From Turritopsis dohrnii (lineage: Eukaryota; Cnidaria; Hydrozoa; Anthoathecata; Oceaniidae), in assembly GCA_027922465.2 (NCBI GenBank), contig BQMF02000281.1, positions 496,001-560,000 of the forward strand: a stretch of DNA of 64,000 bases, read 5' to 3'. The position numbers and the translations under genes were made by a program. Shown here in pieces: positions 29,014 through 39,714 of the stretch. Under the pieces are notes generated by a model, which did not search any database, was not told the origin of the DNA, and worked only from the letters and a program-made list of their open reading frames with translations. Positions within the stretch are counted from its first letter, which is position 1. Each line of letters begins with the position of its first letter.

Positions 29014-29619
29014 TTAACAAATCACGTGCGTTCTTGGGTGTTCCATTCTCATGACTAGGCACGCGTGTTTCCCTCCTTTCAGTTTTTCCTTGACATTTTT
29101 CAATTCTTCTTGCGTCTCAATGACATCGTTCTCTTCATGAATGGTGGTTAGATCATTTCTATCCTTTGGATACCACACATATAACATTTTGGCTTGTCGT
29201 CGTAAATTTTTAGGTATAGCCGTGTATGATTGTGTAAGTAACCATAGCGAATGATTTCGATGTCTACCACTAATTGCCAACTCGAGCAAAGGCTGTCTCT
29301 TTTTGTCCAATTTTTCATCAGCTATTATATCATCAATCAGAAATAAGGTTTTATATCCAGCACAGAAAAAGTCCATTTTCTTAATACATTCATACAAGCG
29401 ACCTTCCGGCTCAATTAAAATCACATAGCTGTCATTCCAGAACCACTTCCGATCTCTGTAACTCTGATTCTACCTTAAGGTGGGACATATAATCACGATG
29501 AAATCAAAGTGATCAAAGTATTGATTTTCTAATAATTTTACAACACGATCCGTTTTGCCGCACGATGTTGGTCCGACGAATAATGCCGTGTGAGGTTCTT
29601 TCATGTAAAGTGTGTCCAT
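29014..29619 (-). pseudogene. FtsK/HerA-type packaging ATPase, interrupted by TAG
   Basis: Polinton genome-packaging ATPase of the A32-like class. ATG is at 29619, separated by one base from the stop of the capsid gene. Walker A is GPTSCGKT (16-23). Walker B is LFLIDD (about 92-97). A polar sensor TQS follows near 130. Codon 50 is TAG (29470-29472); the frame then stays open, unshifted, to the stop at 29014, about 201 codons. The lesion separates Walker A from Walker B, so no functional ATPase is expected without read-through. The domain order is otherwise complete. Confidence 0.92.
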
Positions 29620-29620
29620 T

Positions 29621-30937
29621 TTAATATAACGCAGACATAAATTCTCCGTTTTGAATATTTAATTGAGCGTCCATTATTAGATATATATATGCGTTTAAGT
29701 TTCCTGCAGTTTCAGCGGTCTTTTCAATCTGTAAAGTGATGCCTTCACTCGCATTTTCAATCCTTCGACCGGTCCCATGCAAGGCATTCTCATCAATTGT
29801 TCTGAAATCTAACCATAGAGCATACTTGTTTGTCAAGTAATCAGAGACTTTTACATCATGTAATCCTAAGTGCTTTCGGTTTTCGCCGACGCTATTATCT
29901 TTTGGTTTTCCTTCAGCAAAATACTTGCAAATCTCATTGTATTGTTCAAACGGCTGCATCCCTTGAGCAAAAAGTTGATTTGGCTTACCCTCGACGATGA
30001 CAGATACCTTTTCGATCTTTGGATTATAGAATTTACAGGTTTCTCGTTTGTAGGATTTTTCTTCTTCAAATAGAACTAAAATACCCTTCAAAGATTTGGC
30101 AGGTGTGTTGAATGACCAATTCCACGTTGTGTCTGACTTGTTTACTTTAATTTGTCTGTGCCGCAAAATCCTATCATAGAGCAAAGCCATGTTTTGATAT
30201 TCAGAAGCGATTTGTCTAGCCAACGTGGGTTGTGTCACAAGCTCATATTCAAGTGAGATGTTAGATATTTTGTATTTACCATCTGGGTTACGTTTTTGAC
30301 CTGCGGCAGTATCTGGAGGGTCAGAATAGATAACTCGGTTATAGTCGTTAAATGTGATCTCGTAGCATAACCTATTCCCTAAACCCGCTTGATAATATGG
30401 AATAGTACTATCTAGCATCTCAAAGTCGAGTGGAATGACAAACTTGTTTTTATAGGTGTCAGCAATGGCCTTGTCCGCTTCAACAGTGGTGGATTTATCA
30501 GAAGCACCAATCCTCAATTTCATACAATTCTCTGTACACCCATCATCGATGATGATACCCTGTCTTATCGCGTTTCTCTTTTCAAACTTGGTTAACCATA
30601 AATCTCTGTAACACCCAAAAAGATCAAAGTCATCGATACTCAATATCTCGTTACCTTCGAACTTGACAGCCAACTTTTTAACAATAGCTCTCCCAATGTT
30701 ACTGACCAATGTTCTTTTTGAGTCAGCTTTCGACTCGAGTTCAATATCAAAACTTAGATTCGTTGTTCCTGGGATAATAACATCATCGCTTCCTAAATTT
30801 GGAAACCTAACCAATAATAGCTGATTTTGATCAATCTCACTTGGATTGTGTGTGACAATTACTTTTTGACGAGAGCCTTTTACACCGCGGGCAGTTCTAA
30901 GTGAACGCTCTGGATTTAACCTCTTTCCATACTCCAT
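29621..30937 (-). CDS. Major capsid protein (double jelly-roll)
   Basis: 438 residues. The position upstream of the ATPase, the length and beta-rich sequence identify the Polinton major capsid protein, known from family studies as a double jelly-roll. Visible segments: QNQLLLVRFPNLGSDDVIIP (first strands), FGCYRDLWLTKFEKR, IPYYQAGLGNRLCYEITFND (the turn between the two jelly rolls in related proteins) and KYALWLDFRTIDENALHGTG near the end. The frame is intact and shares an operon-like layout with the ATPase (1-bp spacer). Confidence 0.85.
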   Translation of the reverse strand: MEYGKRLNPERSLRTARGVKGSRQKVIVTHNPSEIDQNQLLLVRFPNLGSDDVIIPGTTNLSFDIELESKADSKRTLVSNIGRAIVKKLAVKFEGNEILSIDDFDLFGCYRDLWLTKFEKRNAIRQGIIIDDGCTENCMKLRIGASDKSTTVEADKAIADTYKNKFVIPLDFEMLDSTIPYYQAGLGNRLCYEITFNDYNRVIYSDPPDTAAGQKRNPDGKYKISNISLEYELVTQPTLARQIASEYQNMALLYDRILRHRQIKVNKSDTTWNWSFNTPAKSLKGILVLFEEEKSYKRETCKFYNPKIEKVSVIVEGKPNQLFAQGMQPFEQYNEICKYFAEGKPKDNSVGENRKHLGLHDVKVSDYLTNKYALWLDFRTIDENALHGTGRRIENASEGITLQIEKTAETAGNLNAYIYLIMDAQLNIQNGEFMSALY

Positions 30938-30938
30938 T

Positions 30939-30961
30939 ATTAATTATGATATATAATTAAT
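30939..30961. terminator. Stem-loop between minor and major capsid genes
   Basis: ATTAATTAT - GATAT - ATAATTAAT: a perfect 9-bp stem, all A/T. It lies 19 bp past the minor capsid stop and directly before the major capsid ATG. Because it is AT-only it is weaker evidence than the other hairpins and could instead be promoter sequence. Confidence 0.4.
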
Positions 30962-30980
30962 TATTCCTTTTTATCTCGTT

Positions 30981-31541
30981 TTAGCGGATGTGCAAAACAA
31001 CGGTTCTTCCTAGATCTTCTTTTAGCATATTGCCATGCTGATCTGTGAGTTTCAACGTGAGAGACTGAAATACACCATTTTTTAATTTTTTGTACTGAGG
31101 GTTTTTAGGCTCAACATGTGTGAAGTCACTATATTCAACCATGTGATAGGTTAGTAAAATATCACTTAGCTTTCCATTCTCAAGATTTTGAGTGTTGTCA
31201 AGTTCAGAGAGATGCAAATTAATTTTGGTTACGTTAGCGAGCTTATTTGTTTTGATTATTTCAGGGTATTTGTCTAATGAGGTAAGTTTTACATCACCCT
31301 TTAAAAAGGCACCTGCTAAAAAGGCATTTAATTCCCTGCTCGTGAATGTTCCTTGAGGTAGCAACTTTTCAGCTTTCCCATCAGCAGACAGTTTCAGTGT
31401 TAGGTCTGTGGTTATTTCATACGTAACATTGTCTGCAAACATATCAACCAATGCAATTTCTTTTGAGCCATCCAAGTTTTGAATGGGGTAAGATAGATAT
31501 ATGGTCTTTTCTCCTTTTGCGATATTTACCGTGATATACAT
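30981..31541 (-). CDS. Minor capsid (penton-like) protein
   Basis: 186 residues, beta-rich. It starts MYITVNIAKGEKTIYLSYP and ends SLTLKLTDQHGNMLKEDLGR-TVVLHIR. The closing pattern (L.L.D..G......G..VVLHI) is one I associate with the single jelly-roll penton protein of Polintons and adintoviruses. It lies upstream of the major capsid gene on the same strand. The frame is intact. Confidence 0.7.
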   Translation of the reverse strand: MYITVNIAKGEKTIYLSYPIQNLDGSKEIALVDMFADNVTYEITTDLTLKLSADGKAEKLLPQGTFTSRELNAFLAGAFLKGDVKLTSLDKYPEIIKTNKLANVTKINLHLSELDNTQNLENGKLSDILLTYHMVEYSDFTHVEPKNPQYKKLKNGVFQSLTLKLTDQHGNMLKEDLGRTVVLHIR

Positions 31542-31579
31542 TTCTTGTATTAGAGAATAGAGGATTATATTTTTAAATA
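31542..31579. promoter_or_regulatory. 38-bp divergent promoter
   Basis: Between the minor capsid ATG and the ATG at 31580: TATTAGAGAATAGAGGATTA followed by TATTTTTAAATA. It contains two TAGAG motifs like those at 25519-25573. Confidence 0.45.
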
Positions 31580-32743
31580 ATGGAGGATTATATTTTTAAA
31601 TATGCTCCCAATGCGCTTTATAAACCAAATGGAGGACAATACCTTCCGATATTGAATTCTAAAGATTTATACAAACAAACAATTATTGTCTCTGAAAATG
31701 GTTCTTTTCCTGTGAGCTTTCCCAATATTTTTACTAATTATGAAATAGATGAAAATGAACAACGCATGAAAATTTGGAAGGAACAACCATTTAAATTATG
31801 GCAAACCCAACTCAATTTTGTCACTTGGTGTGCTTCAAGTGCTTGTGGGGTCAGTTCTGAACACCTGAAAGAAGGTCGCTCTACTCCTATGATTAGAGCA
31901 GTATATCGTTTTCACGTCTATTATCATATTAGACGAATCATTAAGCGTCTGCAGACACCTCTACCTTTTGAAGATAGTTTCAACCAATACGATAATCCTT
32001 ATAACAAAGAAGAGTTTTTAAAAATCTGTAGTGAATATGGTGTCGATTCTGATCCTAAAAAATACAAAGGGCAATATTTTTACAGCTCGTATCAAAAAAG
32101 ACGTAGAGACTATCCAACGCCAGGTCTGAGTTATTTCACAGACGACTCCATGACACGATGGATTATAGAAAAATCTAAAGGCTTTACAAAAACAGGTCTT
32201 GTAAAAATTTCAGAGAGTGTTAGAGCATATGCTTATCTTGTTCTTAGTTCGCAAGCCTCAGCTCGTTCTTCTATTTTAGGTAATAATTCAAGCTCTTTGA
32301 CAGCTCAAAGAGTTTTTATGAACAACTTTGAAGACATTGTTAACCGCAGAGTTGATATTCAAGATGACATTAAACGTTATCAAGATACTTTAAATTACGC
32401 TTCAAGCAAAGTTGATTATTCTGTTGGACAAGGTATTTACATGTTACCTAGTGACATGAATCTAAACATCAAGTCAGGGGTGTCTGGTTACAATAATAAA
32501 ATTCTCATATCTAATGATAACTTGATCCTTGGAAGAAATAAAATGATTAATGTTATGCAAGAGCATCATATTTCACCCAAAGTGACTAGCTCTCCAACAC
32601 AAACAAAAAATAAAAGTTCACAAAAGGAAGTTCACAAAAGAGTAGTGAGTCAAACAGATTCACTCCCATCTCACGAAGAAGAGAAAATAGCTTTGGTTTT
32701 AGCGATTACCACGATGTTTAGTATATGGTATGTATTTCGCTGA
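31580..32743 (+). CDS. Conserved Polinton protein with C-terminal anchor
   Basis: 387 residues. The segment LWQTQLNFVTWCASSACGVS and the following helix-rich HVYYHIRRIIKRLQ are features I associate with a conserved Polinton protein of unsettled, probably virion, function. The C-terminus is hydrophobic (IALVLAITTMFSIWYVF), a likely membrane anchor. The last 66 codons lie inside the right TIR and are duplicated at 18066-18266. The stop codon sits within the palindrome CGCTGATCAGCG (32738-32749). Confidence 0.75.
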   Translation: MEDYIFKYAPNALYKPNGGQYLPILNSKDLYKQTIIVSENGSFPVSFPNIFTNYEIDENEQRMKIWKEQPFKLWQTQLNFVTWCASSACGVSSEHLKEGRSTPMIRAVYRFHVYYHIRRIIKRLQTPLPFEDSFNQYDNPYNKEEFLKICSEYGVDSDPKKYKGQYFYSSYQKRRRDYPTPGLSYFTDDSMTRWIIEKSKGFTKTGLVKISESVRAYAYLVLSSQASARSSILGNNSSSLTAQRVFMNNFEDIVNRRVDIQDDIKRYQDTLNYASSKVDYSVGQGIYMLPSDMNLNIKSGVSGYNNKILISNDNLILGRNKMINVMQEHHISPKVTSSPTQTKNKSSQKEVHKRVVSQTDSLPSHEEEKIALVLAITTMFSIWYVFR

Positions 32744-32749
32744 TCAGCG
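32738..32749. terminator. Palindrome spanning the stop codon of the 387-residue gene
   Basis: CGCTGATCAGCG is a perfect 12-bp palindrome containing the TGA stop. It may act as a transcript-end hairpin like those elsewhere in the element, or simply be conserved TIR sequence (it is repeated in the left TIR). Confidence 0.4.
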
Positions 32750-32992
32750 CATGTAGTTTGCAATTATAGTCGGCATTGTGGATACATGCTAACACTTCTA
32801 AGCCCTGGCGTTTGTTGAATTTCGATCGAAATGACGGTAACCTAATGTCTCTATGGACCAGAGAAACCTGACAGTGATAAATCACCCAGACACAATGCTA
32901 ACCATTCCGCGATATATTCAACACAAACTGCGGGGAAGTGCGCACTCATGCAAGTTTTACAACCAGAACATGAGAGATCTACAACCGCCGAA

Positions 32993-33024
<32 letters not shown>

Positions 33025-33043
33025 TTCCTCTCAGACGAACTGC

Positions 33044-33108
33044 GTGGTGTTCGAACACACGACCTTGCTGTTACAAGTTGGCGTTCTTATCCACTAGACT
33101 ACGCTGAT
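33044..33108 (-). other. tRNA-Thr(TGT)-like sequence, right TIR copy
   Basis: Counterpart of 17722-17788. It keeps the A-box, B-box and CTTGTAA loop, with a few substitutions in the stems. Confidence 0.5.
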
Positions 33109-33468
33109 CTGTGTGTTATATGTATTGTTAGCTCATTTATGTTATAAAAATGAAACTGCTACAAACTGCTTTTTACTACATTTTTATGAGATATTTAATT
33201 GTTTACATTTATGAGTAATTTGTGGTTATAATAATAAAAAACTGCTTACGTGTTGTTATTTGAGAATTTTGTTATGTAATCAAAATAACACGTTTCATAA
33301 CTCGTATCGCGTTATGAAAACAAAGGTCTTAGATGATAATATTAGCTATAGTAGGGAAATTCCCGAAATCATATGATTTCCATGTTATGAGAGAATAATT
33401 GACAGGGATTCTCGCTTATGATTATGATGATATAATTTTGAGCTAGAATCGGCACTTTCCTATCTCTA

Positions 33469-36400
33469 ATGCAATGCTGTGTTGTAAAAATCATTCAACC
33501 TTATTTTCAAATTTCTTATATAAAGAATTTTTATAAAAAGGCCATGTCAACTTAGATTAAGAATGTTTGTTAGTGTATGCCATATCATTAAGCAAACTAA
33601 AACAGAAATGTCTGATTTCAGTTATTATGTTGATTTTGGTCTATGTAGATGTATTTTGCATGACCAAAATCTGTGTGCTTTTTTTTGCTTGTGATTTAGG
33701 AAGATTGACACAAAGTTATCAAATTCAAAAATTCATATCTTTTAGCGTTTGAGTTATGTGCTCATTCATTGTCATATCTGCAAGGATCAATATATCCTTG
33801 ATATTGTTTCGTACCAGCAAAATAAAGAATGTAATTCAGTTTATTGTCAGTATATACATTATGAATCTCAGATAGTGTCAATTATCCTTTGACAATGTCT
33901 TGGGGAGTTTATGATTAGAAATGTGATGTTTTATTTTGGAAATCATATATATATATAATCTCTTGCACATTTCAAGTCACATGGTCTTTTATTTTTCATT
34001 TTTCAGCAGATTTTGCAGAAATTCTTTTGCCTGTTAGGGCATCTTGTTTCTTTTAAATCCAAAAAGCTTTGAAATCTAAGTGGGTTGCTGCACTGGCATT
34101 TTGAAGACGTGCACTGTACGAATTTTTTGGTTCATGTATTGATTTCATGTAAACTTATGCACGAAGTATACATTTTTTGGCTACACGACCATCGATTGGG
34201 ATTTCAAACACCTCGCGTATACGCGATTTGAAAAAGAAGAAAAAAAACAGAGCCGGTTGTAATAGATTTCTTGCTTACGCAGAAATCTAAAAACTCCTTA
34301 TTAACTGTAAACTCTAAAATAGACTATCAAAGCATTCATTATTTATTTAAGTATTTTTGGTATTTTACCAGTTATTCACGAAAAAATAAAAAAACAAAGA
34401 GGAGAAATTCAAACACATCAAATATTCGAAGCATCACTTTAAATTGAACTTGTTTTTGGTAAAGTCTTGTGTGCTGCTTCGAAGCTCTCATACATACAAT
34501 TATAATAAGATTCATCGAAGCATTTATTCTTATTCTAACCTTTTGGAACCTTCTTTTTTTTCTGGTGTTTGTATATTTTTGTTTTGAAATCAAGGTTTAA
34601 AACGCAGTATTTCTGACGCTTTTATTTTATTTTGTTTATTTTGTTTTTCTCGAAGAAGTTTGGTTTTCCTTTTGTTTCTTTTTTTTCCAAGAACAGTCTT
34701 TTTACAACATCCTTTTTTCTTCTTTTCTTCTTTATTCAGTTTATCTGTTAACTTTCATAATCCATCCACTGACTGTACAAGTGCTTTAATGGGGACATCA
34801 ATTTTAATGGCGCGTAATTAAGTTGGAGAAGCCAGGTTCAGTGATGCATGTCCCTCCAGATTGGCGGACAAGTGGCTTCCCAATCCAAGTTATAACTTTC
34901 TCATGTAGTAAAGTAGGCGCATTTTGACTGACCATGTCTAATTATTTTAGAATCTTCCATGAAGATTCATGAAGGTTATAAAACATTTAAGGTTAAGTGT
35001 AGTTTTAAAACACTTTCGTTTGATTGTTTGTGTCTTGAAGACTCAATACCAACTGTTTAAACCACTCCGGAAGCACTCATCAAATATTGAATACGCTGTA
35101 CTGTTAACCTTCGCCAAGGAAGACTATTGTCACCTCTACGAAAACAAATTGGCTCCCGACATTGGTCTCGAGTCATGTTTAAGGCCACTGGACATTTGAA
35201 CAGTTGAGAAACGAGTCAATAAATATAAATTATAAATATGATATATAGACAGGCAGCTGATGACATCAAAAACCTGGAAAACGTTGGGACAAATACATAG
35301 CAGTTTTTTTTATGGCAACTAGACCCTACTGATTTCAACTGACTTACTCTGCACCCAAAAAAATGTTTACCGGGCGCGGTCGGCATGCTTTAATGATTGA
35401 TCACGTCGCAAGGTAAACTGAAAATTTCATGACGTCAAATTTTGATAAATTATACATCAATCGATGCATTTTTTCAAGTAGATCAATAAAAACATCACAA
35501 CAAATATCTTAAAACTAGTAACCCGCGTAAAAAGTTTTTACCAGTTTTAATCAATGTGAGCTGAACCGAAAAAAAAAACTTAGTAAAATAAATTTATACG
35601 CGCTGTGCATCCGCTATTTTCACTCTCTAAAATAAATTGCATCATGTGTAAAATATTTTACGTGTTTTGATTTTAAAAATGACGTCTCAAAAAATGGCTA
35701 CAAAAAATCACGGAACGATGTTGGGAAAGTACATCAAATTGATCTGAAAAATACAGTAACCGTTATCGAGATGTCGGCGATCAAATGTCACAGCCCTGTT
35801 CACTAATGTTGCGAGGACCATCAAAAATGTCGAGATATCTTCCGAAAAGCGCCTTTACGATTCGAGATGCAATTTAATGGTTCCCCGGAATTAAAAAATG
35901 TAACGTCAAAATGGTAAAAAGTACTCCTCACCCTTTTAATTAAAAACTCTGTAGGTATTCCAGATAAAACATTTTACCAGTTTATTTTCAACACTGCACA
36001 TCACAAACATCTTTTTACTCGGAAGATCTGAAACACACAAAAAATACTCATACTAAATCTTTTCACGATACGATATAGAAATAAATTGTGCGCACATGAA
36101 AACAACATAGAAAGATTAAAATGGCTGTAACTGTTCATGGAACGCATGATCCAAGGTAAACAGAAGCTATTTTGCTATTTGTTATTTTGAAAAGCCAAAC
36201 GTGTCAAAATATGAATTACAAACAAATTATACCTTTTAGTGATTTTCTTTTTACGAAGCTAAGATTGGATATCAATAGACTATTGTTCTTCACCAACCCA
36301 GAACGTAATGATTTAAAATTCATTTCTTTGTTTGTATTTGTCTTCCCTAAAGGAGAAGTAATGATGCAGAAACCCTGTTTATATTATAAGAAAAACAAAA

Positions 36401-36749
36401 CAAACAAAAAAAGTTCAAGAGCGTACACTTACCCTAAAAACATTAATAAAATCTTCAAGCAATACTTTCGTTACTAACTTTTATGTCTTGAAATTTCTTA
36501 CTCTCGTATGTTTCATTATTTGCTTTTCAAAATAGCAAATGAAAACTTGCTGGCAAACGAACGTCAACGCTATCGATTCTTGATCTTGCGAACAATCAAA
36601 ACATTTGAAACGATCATATGCACTGCAAAGGTTTCTGCTTATACTAATCGTGAATGTGTCTTGCGTGGTCTAACTGCTGCTATATGACCATGATTAAGAA
36701 GATTTTGACCGTTAAAAACGACCCGAAACATTCACTCTCTAAACTTAAA
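33469..36749. other. Non-coding, dispersed repeat fragments
   Basis: No credible gene. 34243-34300 is an inverted copy of the repeat at 4066. From about 35510 to 36180 the sequence is a diverged relative of the 565-bp array (CTAGTAACCCGCGTAAAAAG at its start), and it also matches 60600-61150. Confidence 0.5.
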
Positions 36750-38330
36750 ACTGGATGCACAGCGCGTATTAGAATATAGACTAGTATCTCGCGTAAAAGT
36801 TTTTTACGACTTTAATTTCCAAAAGAATCCGCAGAAATACGACGCGTTCCCGTGTGTGTACCCCGTGACGAAAATTTCAATTACGGAATCGGGACTTGAA
36901 AATGTACCCATGTTGTAGAGCTGGAAACACTGAGCAAAAAAATGTATGGGATTGTTTTGCTACGATCAACCGTTGCAGAGATATCGTGGATTAAAGATTT
37001 TAATGACGTCATATCTGCAGTACCAAATAAAATTTGAGCCCAAATGTTGTGTGACCCGGTCATCCGTATCGCGGACCCTAAAAAACGTCAGTTATCCCTA
37101 TTTGTTCTCGAGATACTTCCCCAAAAATGTCGCGTTCGATTGGGGATGCAATGCAATGGTTCCCCGTGATCATAAAACATCTGACGTCAAATGCCACGTG
37201 CTATTATACTAATCGTGAATGTGTCTTGCGTGGTCGAACTGCCGCTATATGACCACGATTAAGAAGATTTTGACCATTAAAAAAACAAAAACAAAACACT
37301 CTCTAAGTTAAATGTGTTGCACACAACGCGAATTAGTATATACTAGTAACTCGCGTAAAAGTTTTTTACGGCTTTTTTTTCGAAACGGATGTGCAAAAAT
37401 CCCACATTCCTGTGTGCAAACCCCGTGACGAAAATTTCAATCAAGGAATCGGGACTGGAAAGTGTATTGATGTTGTAGAGCTCGAAAAACTGATCAAAAA
37501 ATTGTATGGGATCGTTTCGCTACGACCAACCGTTGCAGAGATATCGTGAATCAAAGGATTTGATGACGTCATAGCCGCAGTACCAAATTAAATTTAGACC
37601 CAAATGTTGCGTGACCCCATTACCCGTAACGCGAACCCTAAAAAACGTCAGTTATCCCCATTGGTTCTCGAGATAATTCCCCAAAAATGTCGCGTTCGAT
37701 TGGGGATGCAATGCAATGGTTCCCCGTGATATGCTAAAATGAAACTGACGTCATGCCGCGTGCTATCACACTAATCCTCGATTATCAATGGCCTAACGAA
37801 AAAATGACCACGATTAAGAAGATTTTGACCATTAAAAAACAAAAAAACAAACACTCTCTAAAATAAAAGTGTATGCACACACGCGGATTAGTATAAGTAG
37901 ACTAGTATCCCGGGTAAAAACTTTTTACCGAACTTAACTTCGAAAAGGATGGGTCAAAATCGCCTTTCCCGTGAACAATCCCCGTGATGAAAATTTCAAT
38001 TTAGGAATTGGAAACCGAAAATGTTACCATGTTGTAGAGCTCGAAAAACTGATCAAAAAAATGTACGGGATCGTTTCGCTACGACCAACCGTTAGAGAGA
38101 TATCGCTGATCAAAGATTTTAATGACGTCATATCCGCAGTACCAAATAAAATTTAGGCCCAAATGATGCGTCACCCCATCACCCGTATCGCTGACCCCAA
38201 AAAACGTCAGTTATCCCTATTGGTTCTCGAGATATTTCCCCAAAAACGTCGCGTTCGATTGGGGATGCAATGCAATGATTCCTCGTGATCGTAAAAAAAC
38301 TGACGTCAAACTGAATGCCACGTGCTTTTA
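36750..38330 (+). repeat. Tandem array of ~565-bp units
   Basis: Three units begin near 36780, 37344 and 37911 with ACTAGTA(TC/AC)(T/C)CG(C/G)G-TAAAA. Each contains CCGTGA(C/T)GAAAATTTCAAT, TGTAGAGCT(G/C)GAAA, GAGATATCG and AACGTCAGTTATCCC in the same order. The spacing is 564 and 567 bp. Parts also occur inside the Helitron at 57271-57718, so the unit is probably Helitron-derived. Short frames here are artefacts. Confidence 0.85.
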
Positions 38331-38849
38331 GAATGATCGTGAAAAAAGTGTCTCTCGCATCTACGTGGTCTTACGCGCACATAAGAGGACGATGACCGTA
38401 AATTTAAACTAAATATAGATAGATTGTTTTATCAGAAGTTATGAGAATTTAAAGGTAAGAGTATGACGTCATAGCTCATGAGAAAAATACGTACTTTTGG
38501 CCTAAAATTTTATTCGAAAAATGTAATTTTTTGGAAAGAATCAGTATAGTGATGGAAATACTAAAACAAAATACGATCAGTATTCATTTCAACTCAAATC
38601 CTTCAAGATGTCTTCGAATTTTTCATCTTCAATTAGAAAATCAATACACGGGTTGCATAATAAAACGCTCCGTAAATTATATAATAGCATTTACCGAATG
38701 AAATTTTTTTCGAGTAAAAATCAAAAGTGAAACGGTGCCAGAAACAACCGAGCCTGTGGCTCTTGAAACTGAGCTTTTCATCGAGTATTTTAAGTTATTC
38801 AGCAAAATAGCATTAAATCAATACCTTACCTTGAGAAAGAAATCAAAAA
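38331..38849. other. No feature recognised
   Basis: AT-rich sequence with a short frame at 38735-38923 that resembles no family. Confidence 0.4.
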
Positions 38850-39508
38850 GTGGGTCGTTCAAAACAGGATTATCAAACAAGATTCACAAAAATGCCACTG
38901 TATATATTTCCCCAAAGTTGTGAAAATTTTATCAATTATTATGTGTACATTGATAAAAAGTAATATAAAAGTGATATAAAGTGACTGAGAAGTTACTATG
39001 GACATAGTTAAAAATTAAAAGACCTAAATGCGACTAATATTTCCTCTTACACAACTGAATATCAATAACTGCATCAATGTGCAAAGAATTACATCATAAT
39101 AAACATATGATCTATATTCCTGCAAGACAAGTTAAAGAACAGGCTTATAAACCATAAAAACAAAGGAAACAATGTAATTCAACAGAACACTTGCTTTTCG
39201 TAACTTGGATAAAATTAGTTTACATTATACAATCACATTTGTATAATACAGGTTTACAAAAGAAAATTGTCAAACCTAATTTTAATACTAATATACTTTA
39301 GTATTAAAAACACTTTGCAGTAGACAACAATCAAAGGAATCAAAATATCTACTAACAAGTGATATATATACGTAACATTTCAAATTAGGACAGAAAATTT
39401 ATTTTTAAAAAAGAGATGTCCTTAAAGTTATAATTTTTAAAATTAAATTCAGACATCTCTATTCAAAAAAAAATTATTCATACTCAATGTTTATTAAAAA
39501 GAGAATAA
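38850..39508. repeat. Dispersed repeat, left part (copy at 62640-63430)
   Basis: It shares with 62640-63430 the blocks AAATGCGACTAATATTTC, AACTGCATCAA and CATCATAATAAACATAT in the same order. The copy here is split by the Harbinger element and appears to resume at 43027. Confidence 0.6.
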
Positions 39509-39714
39509 GGGGCTGATTACATGATCACTTTTTATCCCGGGTACCGGGCTGAAAAGTATTGCCAATATTTTCCAGCCCTGTATTACATGAAAAAATTATA
39601 CACGTGTTGCGCGAAATGGATAGCACAGGAAAAACAAAAAATCGAGATAGCGGTGAACGATGTGTTTCTTCTCAAAAAGTATATTCTGTTAATTGGAATG
39701 TTGTGTTTTCAACT

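Larger units (their letters stand above)
17403..33468. mobile_element. Polinton/Maverick (adintovirus-like) element
   Basis: A 16.1-kb element with long TIRs. It encodes protein-primed PolB, retroviral-type integrase, FtsK/HerA-type ATPase and capsid proteins, the defining Polinton set. The termini match as TAGAGATAGGAAAGTGCCGA on both sides. A perfect 6-bp target duplication is not visible: CGCAG precedes the left end and ATGCAA follows the right end. Lesions: a TAA inside the 25574 gene, a TAG inside the ATPase, and a frame break at the PolB N-terminus. The usual adenovirus-type protease was not found. Confidence 0.95.
32540..33468 (-). repeat. Polinton right terminal inverted repeat
   Basis: Inverse of 17403-18269. 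Differences seen: scattered substitutions, expansion to about 15 TA dinucleotides at 32994-33023, and an insertion of about 30-40 bp near 33390-33435. The outer end reads TCGGCACTTTCCTATCTCTA. Confidence 0.9.

Noticed and set aside
29866..30073. Frames overlapping the major capsid gene
   Set aside because: Shadow frames inside a clearly coding gene.
32994..33023. TA repeat as an origin or regulatory element
   Set aside because: Present only in the right TIR as a simple dinucleotide expansion; the left TIR has a short TATATA at the same place.
17397..33474. Perfect 6-bp target duplication of the Polinton
   Set aside because: Flanks (ACGCAG left, ATGCAA right) match only partly, so no duplication is claimed.
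36172..36477. 101-codon plus-strand frame as a gene
   Set aside because: It lies in a diverged copy of a dispersed repeat, with no family resemblance.
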